Source of the DNA: Pedobacter deserti
GTDB taxonomy: Bacteria > Bacteroidota > Bacteroidia > Sphingobacteriales > Sphingobacteriaceae
Direction: 5' to 3'
DNA: 64,000 bases
Assembly: GCF_024436415.1 (NCBI RefSeq)
Contig: NZ_JAFMZQ010000001.1
Coordinates: forward strand, 496,001 to 560,000
Below the pieces are notes generated by a model that was given only the letters and a program-made list of their open reading frames with translations, was not told the origin of the DNA and did not search any database. Position numbers and translations under genes: made by a program. Shown in pieces: positions 34,357 through 43,293 of this stretch. How positions within the stretch are numbered: position 1 is the first letter of the stretch; each line of letters begins with the position of its first letter.

Positions 34357-35541
34357 TCATAGCTGATCCAAGGCATCAAGGATTACAGCGCAGGCCTTGC
34401 GGATCTCGCCTTCCGAGATGATGAGCGGCGGCGCGATCCGCAATGCAGTTTCGCAATGCAGGAACCAGTCTATAATCACGCCGTTGCGTGTAGCGATTTC
34501 ACTCACCTTCTCTACCTGCTCAAAGTGGTCGAGCTGAATACAAAGCATGAGTCCGACACCCCTGACCTCTTTGATAAGCGGGTGTACCAGCAGTGAACGG
34601 AAAAGCTGCTCCTTTGCAGGTACTTCGGCCAGCAGGTTTTCCTGAAGGATGACGTTTAAACCAGCCAGGCCCGCAGCACAGGAGACCGGATGACCACCAA
34701 AGGTGGTGATGTGCCCGAGGATGGGGTTTTCGGCAAGCACACTCATGATCTGTTTTGAAGAAATAAATGCGCCTATGGGCATTCCGCCGCCCATGGCCTT
34801 GGCCAGCAGCAGAATGTCGGGCACAATCCCGTAATGCTCGAAAGCAAAGAGTTTACCGGTACGCCCGAACGCCGCCTGAATCTCATCCATGATAAGCAAA
34901 GTGCCTGTTTCGGTACAGCGCTCCCTCAGCTTTTGCATGTATGCTGGCGAAGCTACCCGTATGCCTGCTTCGCCCTGTACGGTTTCTAAAATTATACAAG
35001 CTGTGCTTGTGTTGATCTGTTCCAAACCTTCCTCGTCGTTAAAATAGATAAAATCTATATCTGGAAGCAAAGGCCTGTACTTTTCTTTATAATACTCGTT
35101 TCCCATAACACTGAGGGCACCGTGCGTGCTACCATGGTAAGCATTATGGCAGGACAGTATCCGTGATCTGCCGGTATATCGCTTGGCAAGTTTCAGGGCG
35201 CCTTCCGTAGCTTCGGCGCCTGAGTTGACGAAATAAACATTGTCGAGCGGATCAGGAAGCACCTCGGAGAGCCGGGCCGCAAACTGTACCATAGGGGTTT
35301 GTACAAACTCCCCGTACACCGTAAGGTGCATATACTTCTGCAGTTGTTCCTCTATCGCTTTTACGACGGCTGGGTGGCGGTGACCAATATTGCTCACGGC
35401 AAAACCGGATACCAGATCCATATAGGCCTTGCCGGAGCTGTCGTACAGATACAATCCTTCCGCACGCTCTATCTCCAGCATCCGCGGCGAGAGGGAAGTT
35501 TGTGCAGTATTGAGCAGAAAAAGCTCCTTGTTGCTGATCAT
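34357..35541 (-). CDS. Class III PLP-dependent aminotransferase (acetylornithine/ornithine type)
   Basis: 394 residues. Family features: F-V-N-S-G-A-E-A-T-E-G-A-L-K-L-A-K-R, the Asp/Gln pair in L-I-M-D-E-I-Q-A-A-F-G-R-T-G, and the PLP lysine in L-L-A-K-A-M-G-G-G-M-P-I-G-A-F near residue 247, then T-T-F-G-G-H-P-V-S-C-A-A. The amino donor (ornithine, acetylornithine or omega-amino acid) cannot be told apart here. It starts 3 nt after the phosphodiester glycosidase stop, so one operon, an unexpected pairing. Confidence 0.92.
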   Translation of the reverse strand: MISNKELFLLNTAQTSLSPRMLEIERAEGLYLYDSSGKAYMDLVSGFAVSNIGHRHPAVVKAIEEQLQKYMHLTVYGEFVQTPMVQFAARLSEVLPDPLDNVYFVNSGAEATEGALKLAKRYTGRSRILSCHNAYHGSTHGALSVMGNEYYKEKYRPLLPDIDFIYFNDEEGLEQINTSTACIILETVQGEAGIRVASPAYMQKLRERCTETGTLLIMDEIQAAFGRTGKLFAFEHYGIVPDILLLAKAMGGGMPIGAFISSKQIMSVLAENPILGHITTFGGHPVSCAAGLAGLNVILQENLLAEVPAKEQLFRSLLVHPLIKEVRGVGLMLCIQLDHFEQVEKVSEIATRNGVIIDWFLHCETALRIAPPLIISEGEIRKACAVILDALDQL

Positions 35542-35544
35542 TGT

Positions 35545-36402
35545 TTATTTCTTTTTCTTGATGAGAATAACGTTGGCGACTTTACGCTCGCCTTTATGGT
35601 CCCAGGAGCGGTTGTCGGAGGGATAGTTTACCACCCCTGTGCTGTTTACCCAAAGCGTTGTAGAACCTCCGCCATCGAGATTGATGGCATCAACGCAACC
35701 CAGCCAGCGCATTACCTTGCTGAGTTCAAACAAGCTCATTCCTGCGGCGCTGGTATGCCGACCGTCGATGGTGACGAGTAACACTTTCCCGTCTGCCTTG
35801 ACACCAACAGCCGTTCGCGGATGCCGCAAAACATTAAATGCGCCGCTGTCGAGCACCTCCTGCTTTCCCTTAAAGCTGAGCAGGGGGCCGCTGGTCATTA
35901 CTTCCGTAGCCGGAAGATCCTGTTCCCATTTGTCGCTGCCGTCCCATTTATATATATCCAATCGCCCGTCTCTAATTGCCACAGCTGCACGCTGATGTGA
36001 CGCCCGTTGATTATTATCCAGACGGTTCTCTTGTTCAACCTGACCATTTGCCTTGATAAAATCAACCGAACCGCCGTTTTTGACGTCAAAGAAGGTGCCG
36101 TTGACCGCCGCCAGGGCATCTGCAGAGATACCAAAAGCACTGGTCGGCCGAAGTACAGACGGTTCGCTGCCGAGCGCAAAAGGCGCCCGTCCTTTTTTTT
36201 GCTTCACTTCCAGGTAACTGATGTTCTGGTTGGCCCCAAACATTTCCTTGTCACTGAAGTGATGAACCAAAAGCTTTACACCTTTTGCGATGCGCTTTTT
36301 AGTCCATTTGGCGCGGACTAAAGCGAGAGAATCTGTATCTTGGCCGTAAGCTCCGCTTAAACAGAAGATCATGATCAAGAGAAAGGCCGGTCTTTTAAAC
36401 AT
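35545..36402 (-). CDS. Secreted phosphodiester glycosidase-family protein (NAGPA-like)
   Basis: 285 residues from the ATG at 36400-36402, which gives a clean signal peptide M-F-K-R-P-A-F-L-L-I-M-I-F-C-L-S-G-A-Y-G. An upstream ATG at 36534 would add 44 residues lying over the divergent lipoprotein gene and is rejected. The NAGPA/DUF2233-type core shows A-A-V-N-G-T-F-F-D, R-T-A-V-G-V-K and the C-terminal D-A-I-N-L-D-G-G-G-S-T-T-L-W. The family cleaves phosphodiester-linked sugars (the eukaryotic enzyme uncovers mannose-6-phosphate). Divergent from the DUF3298-like lipoprotein gene. Confidence 0.88.
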   Translation of the reverse strand: MFKRPAFLLIMIFCLSGAYGQDTDSLALVRAKWTKKRIAKGVKLLVHHFSDKEMFGANQNISYLEVKQKKGRAPFALGSEPSVLRPTSAFGISADALAAVNGTFFDVKNGGSVDFIKANGQVEQENRLDNNQRASHQRAAVAIRDGRLDIYKWDGSDKWEQDLPATEVMTSGPLLSFKGKQEVLDSGAFNVLRHPRTAVGVKADGKVLLVTIDGRHTSAAGMSLFELSKVMRWLGCVDAINLDGGGSTTLWVNSTGVVNYPSDNRSWDHKGERKVANVILIKKKK

Positions 36403-36433
36403 TCGATAAAAATAGACATAATTTAAGCTAACG

Positions 36434-37231
36434 ATGAAAAAAATCCTGTCCCTATGCATGTTTGGTTTGCTTGCTATTGCAGCATGTAACAACACCAGCC
36501 AACCCGACCAGACGGCCTCCCCATCGCAAGACACCCTTCGTTACGATTCGGTGAAAGTGTATGCAAAGAACCCTGTATCGGCCGACACAAATTATACGGA
36601 CACCGCAAAGGCAGTGATCGTATACCCGGTTTTTGCGGATAAAAAGATCAACCAGTTGCTGGAGCAGCATGTTGCGTCAACCATAGGCAACGACATCAAA
36701 TACAGCGGCTACCAGGATATTGCCCAGCAATTTATACAGCAATATGAAAACGACCGTGCAGCCAATAAGGACCGGAGGTTTACCTGGTTTATGGGCATGA
36801 ATATGACGGTGCAGTTAAATAAACCCGAACTCATCTCCATATTAAATACCTACTTCTATTACCAGGGCGGTGCTCATCCAAACACCGTCTTCCTGTCGTA
36901 CAACATATCCCCGGCAAGCGGCCAGCTCCTCACGCTCGACTCGCTGCTCGTTCCTGGAAAACGTCAGGAACTCGAAAGCCTGGCCGAGCAGGTCTTTAGA
37001 AAAGACGAGGGGCTAAAGCCCACAGAAACACTTGCAGGGCGGTATTTTTTTATTGACGATCGCTTTGCACTGACTAAAACGTTCACATTTAATGAAAGCG
37101 GCATCATCTTCACGTATAGTCCTTACGAGATAAAACCTTACGCCGCCGGCAAAACCGATCTTCACATACCGCTGAAAGATCTTGAGGGTCTGATCAGACC
37201 CGAGTACCTCAGCCAGTTAGCCGCGCATTGA
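36434..37231 (+). CDS. DUF3298/RsiV-like lipoprotein
   Basis: 265 residues with a lipoprotein signal (A-I-A-A-C, Cys18). The body shows the DUF4163/DUF3298 pattern: V-I-V-Y-P-V-F-A-D, a Tyr-rich F-Y-Y-Q-G-G-A-H-P segment, and a late F-T-Y-S-P-Y-E-I-K-P-Y-A-A-G. These are extracytoplasmic domains related to RsiV (lysozyme-binding anti-sigma), though no anti-sigma part is present here. It is divergent from the glycosidase gene with a 31-nt spacer. Confidence 0.82.
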   Translation: MKKILSLCMFGLLAIAACNNTSQPDQTASPSQDTLRYDSVKVYAKNPVSADTNYTDTAKAVIVYPVFADKKINQLLEQHVASTIGNDIKYSGYQDIAQQFIQQYENDRAANKDRRFTWFMGMNMTVQLNKPELISILNTYFYYQGGAHPNTVFLSYNISPASGQLLTLDSLLVPGKRQELESLAEQVFRKDEGLKPTETLAGRYFFIDDRFALTKTFTFNESGIIFTYSPYEIKPYAAGKTDLHIPLKDLEGLIRPEYLSQLAAH

Positions 37232-37287
37232 TTCCTCGCGTAACGTGTTTCTTAACATGGATCAATGTAATAGCGTGTATAAAGCGG

Positions 37288-37295
37288 TAGTTTTG
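37288..37295 (+). promoter_or_regulatory. -7 promoter box (TAGTTTTG) for the LLM oxidoreductase gene
   Basis: TAGTTTTG fits TAnnTTTG and ends 21 nt before the ATG at 37317. No clear -33 TTG was found. Confidence 0.5.
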
Positions 37296-37316
37296 GGTTA
37301 AAGAAAACAAAAGCAT

Positions 37317-38354
37317 ATGGAATTAGGCATTGGAATGTTTGGCGACCTCGCCAACGATCGGCAGACCGGGAAACCAAGATCGGCAGAGACAAAACTTCGG
37401 GAAATCATCGAGCAGATCAAACTTGCTGATGAGATAGGTCTGGACGTGTTCGGACTAGGCGAGCACCACCGCCCTGATTACGCTGTATCGTCGCCCGAGA
37501 TCGTGCTGGCCGCGGCGGCGAGCGTAACGAAAAACATCAAGTTGATGAGCACAGTAACGGTGCTTAGTTCGGCAGAACCGGTGAAAGTGTATCAGGACTT
37601 TGCGACGCTAGATCTTTTGTCGGGCGGACGAGCCGAAATAGGTGTAGGCCGGGGCAGCTTCATTGAGTCCTTCCCATTGTTCGGGTACGACCTTAAACAT
37701 TACAATCAGCTTTTTGAAGAGAAGCTCGACCTGCTGTTAAAGATAAATAACAGCAATGGCCCAGTGAGCTGGTCGGGCCAGCTCCGCGCACCGCTGGTTA
37801 ATCAGACCGTATTGCCCAGGGCCTCCCGGGATGGCAAGCTTCCCGTCTGGATCGCTGTAGGCGGCACGCCAGAGTCTGTACTTCGCGCAGCAAGATTAGG
37901 TCTGCCGCTCATCATTGCCATTATTGGCGGCATGCCGGCACAGTTCCAGCCATTGGTTGAATTCTACAAACAGGAATACATCAGTCATGGTCACCCGGCC
38001 GAAGAAATGCAGATCGGTATACACTCACATTCTTTCCTGAGTGAAAACGAAGCGGGAGCGAGCGAATATTTCGACAACTATGCGGAACAAATGAACCGGA
38101 TAGGCGCCTCAAGAGGTTGGGCTCCCTATACAAGGGTACAGTACAATGGCGGGCGCAGCAAACAAGGCGCGTTGTTTATTGGCGACGCATCGGCTGTGAC
38201 CGACAAAATCCTGTACATGCACGAATTGTTCGGGATTACCCGGTTTATCGGACATATGGACGTGGGCGACCCTTCTCATAAGAATATGATGCGTTCGATA
38301 GAGCTGTTCGGCACACAGGTAGCGCCTGCGGTCCGAAAAGCCCTCGGAAATTGA
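37317..38354 (+). CDS. LLM-class flavin-dependent monooxygenase (Atu2307/SP_0267-like)
   Basis: 345 residues, cytoplasmic luciferase-like TIM barrel. The N-terminus E-L-G-I-G-M-F-G-D-L and the L-G-E-H-H-R-P-D-Y-A-V-S-S-P-E segment, then A-T-L-D-L-L-S-G-G-R-A-E-I-G-V-G-R-G-S-F-I-E-S-F-P, match the Atu2307/SP_0267 subgroup. Uses reduced flavin; substrate unknown. A -7 box lies upstream. Its stop codon is 1 nt from that of the convergent DUF4142 gene. Confidence 0.9.
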   Translation: MELGIGMFGDLANDRQTGKPRSAETKLREIIEQIKLADEIGLDVFGLGEHHRPDYAVSSPEIVLAAAASVTKNIKLMSTVTVLSSAEPVKVYQDFATLDLLSGGRAEIGVGRGSFIESFPLFGYDLKHYNQLFEEKLDLLLKINNSNGPVSWSGQLRAPLVNQTVLPRASRDGKLPVWIAVGGTPESVLRAARLGLPLIIAIIGGMPAQFQPLVEFYKQEYISHGHPAEEMQIGIHSHSFLSENEAGASEYFDNYAEQMNRIGASRGWAPYTRVQYNGGRSKQGALFIGDASAVTDKILYMHELFGITRFIGHMDVGDPSHKNMMRSIELFGTQVAPAVRKALGN

Positions 38355-38355
38355 G

Positions 38356-39006
38356 TTATGGGATTTGTACGATGAGTCGTTGCGCCTGTGCCAGGTGCCG
38401 CCGTAACACTGGCAGGTACTTACTCGCATAAGCGCTTACTTCCTTATCGTCCGATTTAGCGTTGGCCTCAAACATGGCAATGGTACTGCGGTACTGGCTT
38501 ACAATCTGGGCCAGACTTTTTGCCCTTTCTGTTCCTTCTTGGGAGGCTTGTGGGCCTACCAGTGAAAGCAATGAGGGGTTCACTGCCCCAAGCCGGGCAG
38601 TTACGGAATCGCGCCAAACCGTTTGCCTGCCCGAACTGAATTTCTTCAAATCATTTCGAAGCAACTGGTGATCTTCCATAGCGGAGGTAGCAAAACTACC
38701 CGGAGTTATGGTGGTTATGGGTTGCACAACCGCACCTCCGGAAGCCTGCACTGTTGCCCGGGCCTGATTAATAGCTCCGTCGGCAATACGTTCCGCATTC
38801 TCCCTGTTGCCCGCCCCGTTTGTTCGGGTTACACTTGGTGTAAGCGCATCCCCGGTGGCGTTCATTACAGCAACGGAAGGGTTCTTTTCTGCTGGAGTTA
38901 ATGTGGTAATCCCAGAACCCGAGTCTGTCGAATTACGCCGGCCTGCACAGGATAATAACATGCAGGCCGACAGGCTTGATACCAAAATAAAACTGAGCGG
39001 TTTCAT
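38356..39006 (-). CDS. DUF4142-like lipoprotein
   Basis: 216 residues from the ATG at 39004-39006. Lipobox L-L-S-C at Cys20, then a Ser/Thr/Asn-rich linker to about 100, then a helical region with K-Y-L-P-V-L-R-R-H-L-A-Q-A-Q-R-L near the end, typical of DUF4142. An upstream ATG at 39030 would put the lipobox further in and is less likely. It lies 10 nt after the acidic protein gene, so one operon. Function unknown. Confidence 0.82.
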   Translation of the reverse strand: MKPLSFILVSSLSACMLLSCAGRRNSTDSGSGITTLTPAEKNPSVAVMNATGDALTPSVTRTNGAGNRENAERIADGAINQARATVQASGGAVVQPITTITPGSFATSAMEDHQLLRNDLKKFSSGRQTVWRDSVTARLGAVNPSLLSLVGPQASQEGTERAKSLAQIVSQYRSTIAMFEANAKSDDKEVSAYASKYLPVLRRHLAQAQRLIVQIP

Positions 39007-39016
39007 AGCTTTATGA

Positions 39017-39319
39017 TTAGGCAGGATCATCGTCCGGGTTCTCGAAATCAGCGTCGTCGTCGGTATCGAGATTCATGTCATCATCTTCGTCTTCAAAGTC
39101 TTCGGTTTCGTCGTCCAGCATTGTACCTTCACCATCTGCGTACTCCACCTCTCCTTCGGTATAACCGGCATCATCATCGTCACCACCACCCAAATCATCT
39201 TCCTGGTTCTGGGCCGTAGGCGATAGTTCATCATCTGACGAGGCACTGCGGCCTACCTGAAACTGATCCAAATTCGGGATTTCTTCTTCAGTAAACTGAT
39301 CTTGATTTAAATTTTCCAT
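39017..39319 (-). CDS. Highly acidic small protein
   Basis: 100 residues from the ATG at 39317-39319 (M-E-N-L-N-Q-D-Q-F-T). The second half is almost all Asp, Glu and Gly (for example D-E-D-D-D-M-N-L-D-T-D-D-D-A-D), with no signal peptide or membrane helix. No domain is recognised. It lies directly upstream of the DUF4142 lipoprotein gene, 10 nt apart, on the same strand. Low-complexity acidic proteins are easily mispredicted, but the codon use fits its neighbours and the ATG spacing is good. Confidence 0.65.
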   Translation of the reverse strand: MENLNQDQFTEEEIPNLDQFQVGRSASSDDELSPTAQNQEDDLGGGDDDDAGYTEGEVEYADGEGTMLDDETEDFEDEDDDMNLDTDDDADFENPDDDPA

Positions 39320-39412
39320 AGCTGTAGATTTTGCATAAATAACAGATGGGCTTCGGATATGTTTATCTTTTAACACCCGATTATGTATATTTATTTTTCT
39401 AACCAGTGATTT

Positions 39413-39919
39413 ATGAAATACGTATATCTTTTTATTCTACTATCGTTTGCGGGGCTAATGCCTCAGGGCGCTAAGGCGCAAAGTACCATTAAAGGATCAT
39501 TCTCTGACATCAGCTTTATCCAGGGGCACTGGACCGCCAAGACGGCGAGCGGACAGGACATAGAGGCGGTATGGCTGGCACCTAAGCCTGATCATATGGT
39601 TGGTTTTATGCGGATGATGCGTGGCGACAAAATAGATTTATATGAAATCCTCGCGTATGAGTACACCGATAACCGCCTGATTTCTATGGTGAAGCATTTT
39701 AAACCAGGACTGATAGGACAGGAGGAAAAAGATAAGCAGGACCGCTATGCTTTTGTGGAGGCAAGCAAAGACCGCGCGGTGTTTCAGAAAGAAGGCGGAG
39801 AGATGCGTGTACTATATGAGAAGCGTGGAGACAAACAGTTCGCCATCGCTATTGGCAATCCTAAAGATGGAAAGTACAGTTATAACGACCTGTTTCTGTT
39901 TAGCAAGGTAGCTAAATAA
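39413..39919 (+). CDS. DUF6265-family secreted protein
   Basis: 168 residues with a signal peptide (about 1-22, ending G-A-K-A-Q). Core pattern F-I-Q-G-H-W-T-A, W-L-A-P-K-P-D-H-M-V-G-F-M-R-M-M-R-G, Y-E-I-L-A-Y-E-Y matches DUF6265, a family of unknown function. It is divergent from the acidic protein gene and ends shortly before a bidirectional terminator. Confidence 0.8.
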   Translation: MKYVYLFILLSFAGLMPQGAKAQSTIKGSFSDISFIQGHWTAKTASGQDIEAVWLAPKPDHMVGFMRMMRGDKIDLYEILAYEYTDNRLISMVKHFKPGLIGQEEKDKQDRYAFVEASKDRAVFQKEGGEMRVLYEKRGDKQFAIAIGNPKDGKYSYNDLFLFSKVAK

Positions 39920-39937
39920 GAGCCGATAACTACGACA

Positions 39938-39990
39938 ATAAAAAAAGAGGCTGATCATTTCATCAATGATACAGCCTCTTTCAAAAAATT
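39938..39990. terminator. Bidirectional intrinsic terminator
   Basis: AAAGAGGCTG and CAGCCTCTTT (39944-39953 and 39972-39981) pair, extended by ATCATT/AATGAT inside. On the minus strand the stem is followed by a run of seven T residues, fitting the end of the TlpA operon; on the plus strand a short T-run follows, ending the DUF6265 gene. Confidence 0.85.
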
Positions 39991-40002
39991 ATTAATCCTG
40001 CC

Positions 40003-41130
40003 TTATTTTATATAAGATGCGATTTGCTTGTTCACATCCGCGCCTCTAAGATTCTTCGCGACAATTACACCTTCTGGATTGATCAGGAAGTTTTGCGGGA
40101 TAGCTGAAATGCCATATTTCACAGCAATGTCCGTTTTAAAGCCTTTAAGGTCACTCACCTGAATCCATGGCATGCCATCATGCTTTACCGCGTTTAACCA
40201 TGCGGCCTTAGTTTCATCAAGCGAAACCCCAACGATCTCAAAGTTTTTATCCTTCAGTTCGTTATAGGCTTTCAGCAAATGCGGATTTTCTGCACGGCAG
40301 GGCACACACCAGCTGGCCCAGAAATCTACCAGAACATACTTACCTCTCAACGAAGACAACTTAAACTCCTTACCCTCAGCATCTGGCTGGGTAAAGTCGA
40401 CCGTTTTTCCGAGTGCAATTTGTTTGGCCTTGTCGTACTTTGCCGTCAGCTTTTTACCTGCGCTACTCGCCAGAACTCTTGGGCTCAATATTTTGTAATA
40501 CGGCTCAAACGTAACCGGATCAATAACCGCTGTCTTGTTTGCACTGATCAGATCGAGCGTTACGTAAGAGTCGGGGTGACTGAAAATAAAAGAATCAACC
40601 AGAGCCTCAATTTTCGCATGTACAGGTCGGGCTTCAGCCTGTATGGTTTTGATGGCCACGGTGTCCTTTACCTTCGCATAATACACCCTAGTGAACCGCT
40701 CCGTGATGTCCTGAAACTGTGCAAAGAGCACTTTAGTCTTAGCGTTATATTCATTGAAATCTGCCTGGGCCTGTGTGCCGGTAATGCTTGCAGTCGAGAC
40801 ACTATCATTACCTACCACCTTGTATTTGCCCTTTTCAAGGTAAAACTCCTGGTAATCGCCTTGTGAATTGCGCCTTACTGTATCCTTTTGCAGAGGCAAC
40901 AAAGATAGATATGCTTTATTAGCATATAACGTAGTGCCGGTAAGGCTGAACTTACCCTTCCTTAACACTGCACTATCCTTAACACTTTTTCCCTCGGCGT
41001 TTACATAGCTCAGTACTACCTTTCTGTCGCTGCCCGCACCGGGAATCTTACCCGCTATCTCAAATTTGTCCTGTGCCGACGCAACAAAGGGCAGCATCAT
41101 CAGAAGGGCAATTGCCTTTTTTAATAACAT
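40003..41130 (-). CDS. TlpA-family thioredoxin-like protein with DUF4369 N-terminus
   Basis: 375 residues with a signal peptide (about 1-19, ending F-V-A-S-A-Q). The N-terminal half is a DUF4369-type domain (K-F-E-I-A-G-K-I-P-G-A); the C-terminal thioredoxin domain has the active site W-C-V-P-C near residue 272 and L-S-S-L-R-G-K-Y-V-L-V-D-F-W-A-S. It should act in thiol redox exchange in the periplasm. It is the last of a chain: sigma/FecR, SusC, SusD, DUF1735-like, TlpA, TlpA, and is a tandem duplicate of the preceding gene, 9 nt away. Confidence 0.92.
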   Translation of the reverse strand: MLLKKAIALLMMLPFVASAQDKFEIAGKIPGAGSDRKVVLSYVNAEGKSVKDSAVLRKGKFSLTGTTLYANKAYLSLLPLQKDTVRRNSQGDYQEFYLEKGKYKVVGNDSVSTASITGTQAQADFNEYNAKTKVLFAQFQDITERFTRVYYAKVKDTVAIKTIQAEARPVHAKIEALVDSFIFSHPDSYVTLDLISANKTAVIDPVTFEPYYKILSPRVLASSAGKKLTAKYDKAKQIALGKTVDFTQPDAEGKEFKLSSLRGKYVLVDFWASWCVPCRAENPHLLKAYNELKDKNFEIVGVSLDETKAAWLNAVKHDGMPWIQVSDLKGFKTDIAVKYGISAIPQNFLINPEGVIVAKNLRGADVNKQIASYIK

Positions 41131-41139
41131 AAATTTCGA

Positions 41140-42276
41140 CTATTTAATTAGTTCTTTTAACTTTTCCGTCAGCGCCTCACCCCTCAGATTTTTAGCTATG
41201 ATCATGCCTTGCGGATCTATAAGCAGATTTTGAGGTACGGAATTGATCCCATACAATACAGCTACCTCGTTTTTCCAGCCTTTCAGATCGCTTACGTGAA
41301 TCCATGGCAAGCCATCCTTTTGTACTGCGGCTTCCCAGGCACCCTGGCCTCCGGGATAGTCGAGCGACACCCCTACGATTTCAAAGTTTTTACCTTTCAA
41401 TGCATTGTATGCTTTGACCACATTAGGGTTCTCAGCGCGACACGGTACACACCAGCTTGCCCAAAAATCAACAAGCACATACTTACCTCTCAACGAAGAA
41501 AGTTTGAAGGGCTTACCATTAATATCGTTTTGGGTAAAATCGGTGGCTTTAGACCCAGCCTGGCGTCTCTTGCCAATTTCAATTTTTTCAGCTGTACGCT
41601 TTCCTAATGGTGACGACCTTAGTTCAGCCGAAAACCGGTTAAAAAGAGGCTCAACCTTGGCCGGATCAAAATAACTGTCGAGCACTGACATATTGAATGT
41701 ATAAAGCCCCATGAAAGAATTCAAGTGAGTTTCAGCAAACTGCCAGTTGATGCTCTTGTTCATGGCCACCAGCTTCTGGATGCTGTCTGCAGCCATCTTA
41801 CGCTCATCTAAAGACTTTACGTACGCGCCATCTGCCGTCTTGGCACCATACACATCCTGCAGCTTCATGATCTTAGCCGTAACAGGTTTCATCAAGGCCT
41901 CCCGTTCAGCGTTTTCTTTGTCAGACAGCGACCCGGTTATTGTTGCAGTCCTGACAGCGTCTGTACCAACAACCTCGATCTTAGAATTTTCAATAAAGAA
42001 ATCCTGACTATCACGCTGCTGGCCGGCATCTGCTTTTCCCTTTTGTCTAACGGTCAACAAAGCACTCTGCGGCTCATCTACACTACCCGTAAACTGGAAG
42101 TTACCCGCCTTAATCTCAGCAGAGTCCACTTCTTTCCAGGCTCCTTCTTTGAAGAGCACGAGGTAAGCTTTAGCCTCGCCTTTTATTGCAGGCAATTTAC
42201 CTGTGATGGTATAAGTTTTTTGAGCTGCTGCCATAAATGGCAGCAGCATTAGAATTGAAAACAATGTATTTTTCAT
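41140..42276 (-). CDS. TlpA-family thioredoxin-like protein, tandem copy
   Basis: 378 residues with a signal peptide (ending F-M-A-A-A-Q). DUF4369 N-terminus (T-Y-T-I-T-G-K-L-P-A) and C-terminal thioredoxin domain with W-C-V-P-C near residue 273. The C-terminal half closely resembles the neighbouring paralog (shared L-S-S-L-R-G-K-Y-V-L-V-D-F-W-A-S and K-N-F-E-I-V-G-V-S-L-D), while the N-terminal half has diverged, suggesting tandem duplication. It follows the DUF1735-like gene by 30 nt. Confidence 0.92.
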   Translation of the reverse strand: MKNTLFSILMLLPFMAAAQKTYTITGKLPAIKGEAKAYLVLFKEGAWKEVDSAEIKAGNFQFTGSVDEPQSALLTVRQKGKADAGQQRDSQDFFIENSKIEVVGTDAVRTATITGSLSDKENAEREALMKPVTAKIMKLQDVYGAKTADGAYVKSLDERKMAADSIQKLVAMNKSINWQFAETHLNSFMGLYTFNMSVLDSYFDPAKVEPLFNRFSAELRSSPLGKRTAEKIEIGKRRQAGSKATDFTQNDINGKPFKLSSLRGKYVLVDFWASWCVPCRAENPNVVKAYNALKGKNFEIVGVSLDYPGGQGAWEAAVQKDGLPWIHVSDLKGWKNEVAVLYGINSVPQNLLIDPQGMIIAKNLRGEALTEKLKELIK

Positions 42277-42306
42277 CTCTCTCCTTTATCGATTAGGAAT
42301 TATTTT

Positions 42307-43278
42307 CTAATTCAACAATAAAATCCCGCCCACAAAACCTATGTGATACGTGATCGTTGCTGATGCTACGTATGGATTTGCCGCTAAAACTGTGAATCGT
42401 ACGTATCTCGCCGTAGTTGGCGAAGGAAAATTGATCGTATGCGTTCTAGCACTATTGTTGACATCAATCGCAAATGTGCCCTTGTCCGTCCAGGTTACAT
42501 TATCTACACTTGTTTCTACTTTTGCAGAGGTCGTCTGAGCTCCGTTAGCAGGGGTTAAACCCGTCGGAAAGAAATAGTCTAAACCAGTAAATGTAACATT
42601 GCGACTATAATCAATGGTGAGGAATTGTGGCAGCGGCACTGTATTAGAACTTGCCCAAAATGTTGTACCCGTATTTGCATCTATTGCTCTGCTCGCTGTG
42701 TTTGCGCCTAATGTAGACGAAGCAGTAGCCGTAGGCGTAAAGCCGGCATGGCTCACATAACGTGGCTCTTTTGTATTAAAGACATAGTAAATAACTTTAC
42801 GAGTCTTTGGATCCTGTACTACGCCATCGACTGAAGTAATAGTTAACGGCAGCACATAGGTGCTGAATGGCTGCAATGTGGTCTGAAAACCAAGATTCAG
42901 GATTGCAGCTTCTGAAATATTAGTCCCAGCAGCGATAGCTACGGTTGTTTTATAAAAAAGATAGCTTTTAGTTGGAAGTAAAAGGGCACTATTGCCATAC
43001 TTAAGCCTATACTCAGCAATCTTAGCCGTATCAGGCGCAAAAGTTACGTAATGCACGTCAGAAGAAGCGTTGCCTTGAAGGGCCGCCTTCATTTCCACAC
43101 TTACCACCGACACTTTTCTGATGTCTAGATCTCTCGCCACAACATCTGTTGAAGCCGGCACATCAAAAGTTACACTACCTTCAGGTAACGCCTGGCGCTC
43201 AGTCTTGTCTTTTTTGCAAGCTATAAACAATAGCACAACCGTGCATATTGTCAATAGATTTAATTTGTATGTCTTCAT
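42307..43278 (-). CDS. DUF1735-like lipoprotein with discoidin (F5/8 type C) domain
   Basis: 323 residues with lipobox F-I-A-C (Cys21). The N-terminal part (about 25-165) resembles the BT_3987/DUF1735 domain often carried by glycan-binding surface lipoproteins; the C-terminal part (about 180-315) fits a discoidin-like fold (W-A-S-S-N-T-V-P-L-P-Q-F-L-T-I-D-Y and A-R-Y-V-R-F-T-V). It probably binds a ligand at the cell surface together with SusCD. It follows SusD by 15 nt. Confidence 0.85.
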   Translation of the reverse strand: MKTYKLNLLTICTVVLLFIACKKDKTERQALPEGSVTFDVPASTDVVARDLDIRKVSVVSVEMKAALQGNASSDVHYVTFAPDTAKIAEYRLKYGNSALLLPTKSYLFYKTTVAIAAGTNISEAAILNLGFQTTLQPFSTYVLPLTITSVDGVVQDPKTRKVIYYVFNTKEPRYVSHAGFTPTATASSTLGANTASRAIDANTGTTFWASSNTVPLPQFLTIDYSRNVTFTGLDYFFPTGLTPANGAQTTSAKVETSVDNVTWTDKGTFAIDVNNSARTHTINFPSPTTARYVRFTVLAANPYVASATITYHIGFVGGILLLN

Positions 43279-43293
43279 TTCGAAATTTTCTAG

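Noticed and set aside
36403..36534. Longer N-terminus for the phosphodiester glycosidase
   Set aside because: The extra 44 residues overlap the divergent lipoprotein gene and would bury the signal peptide.
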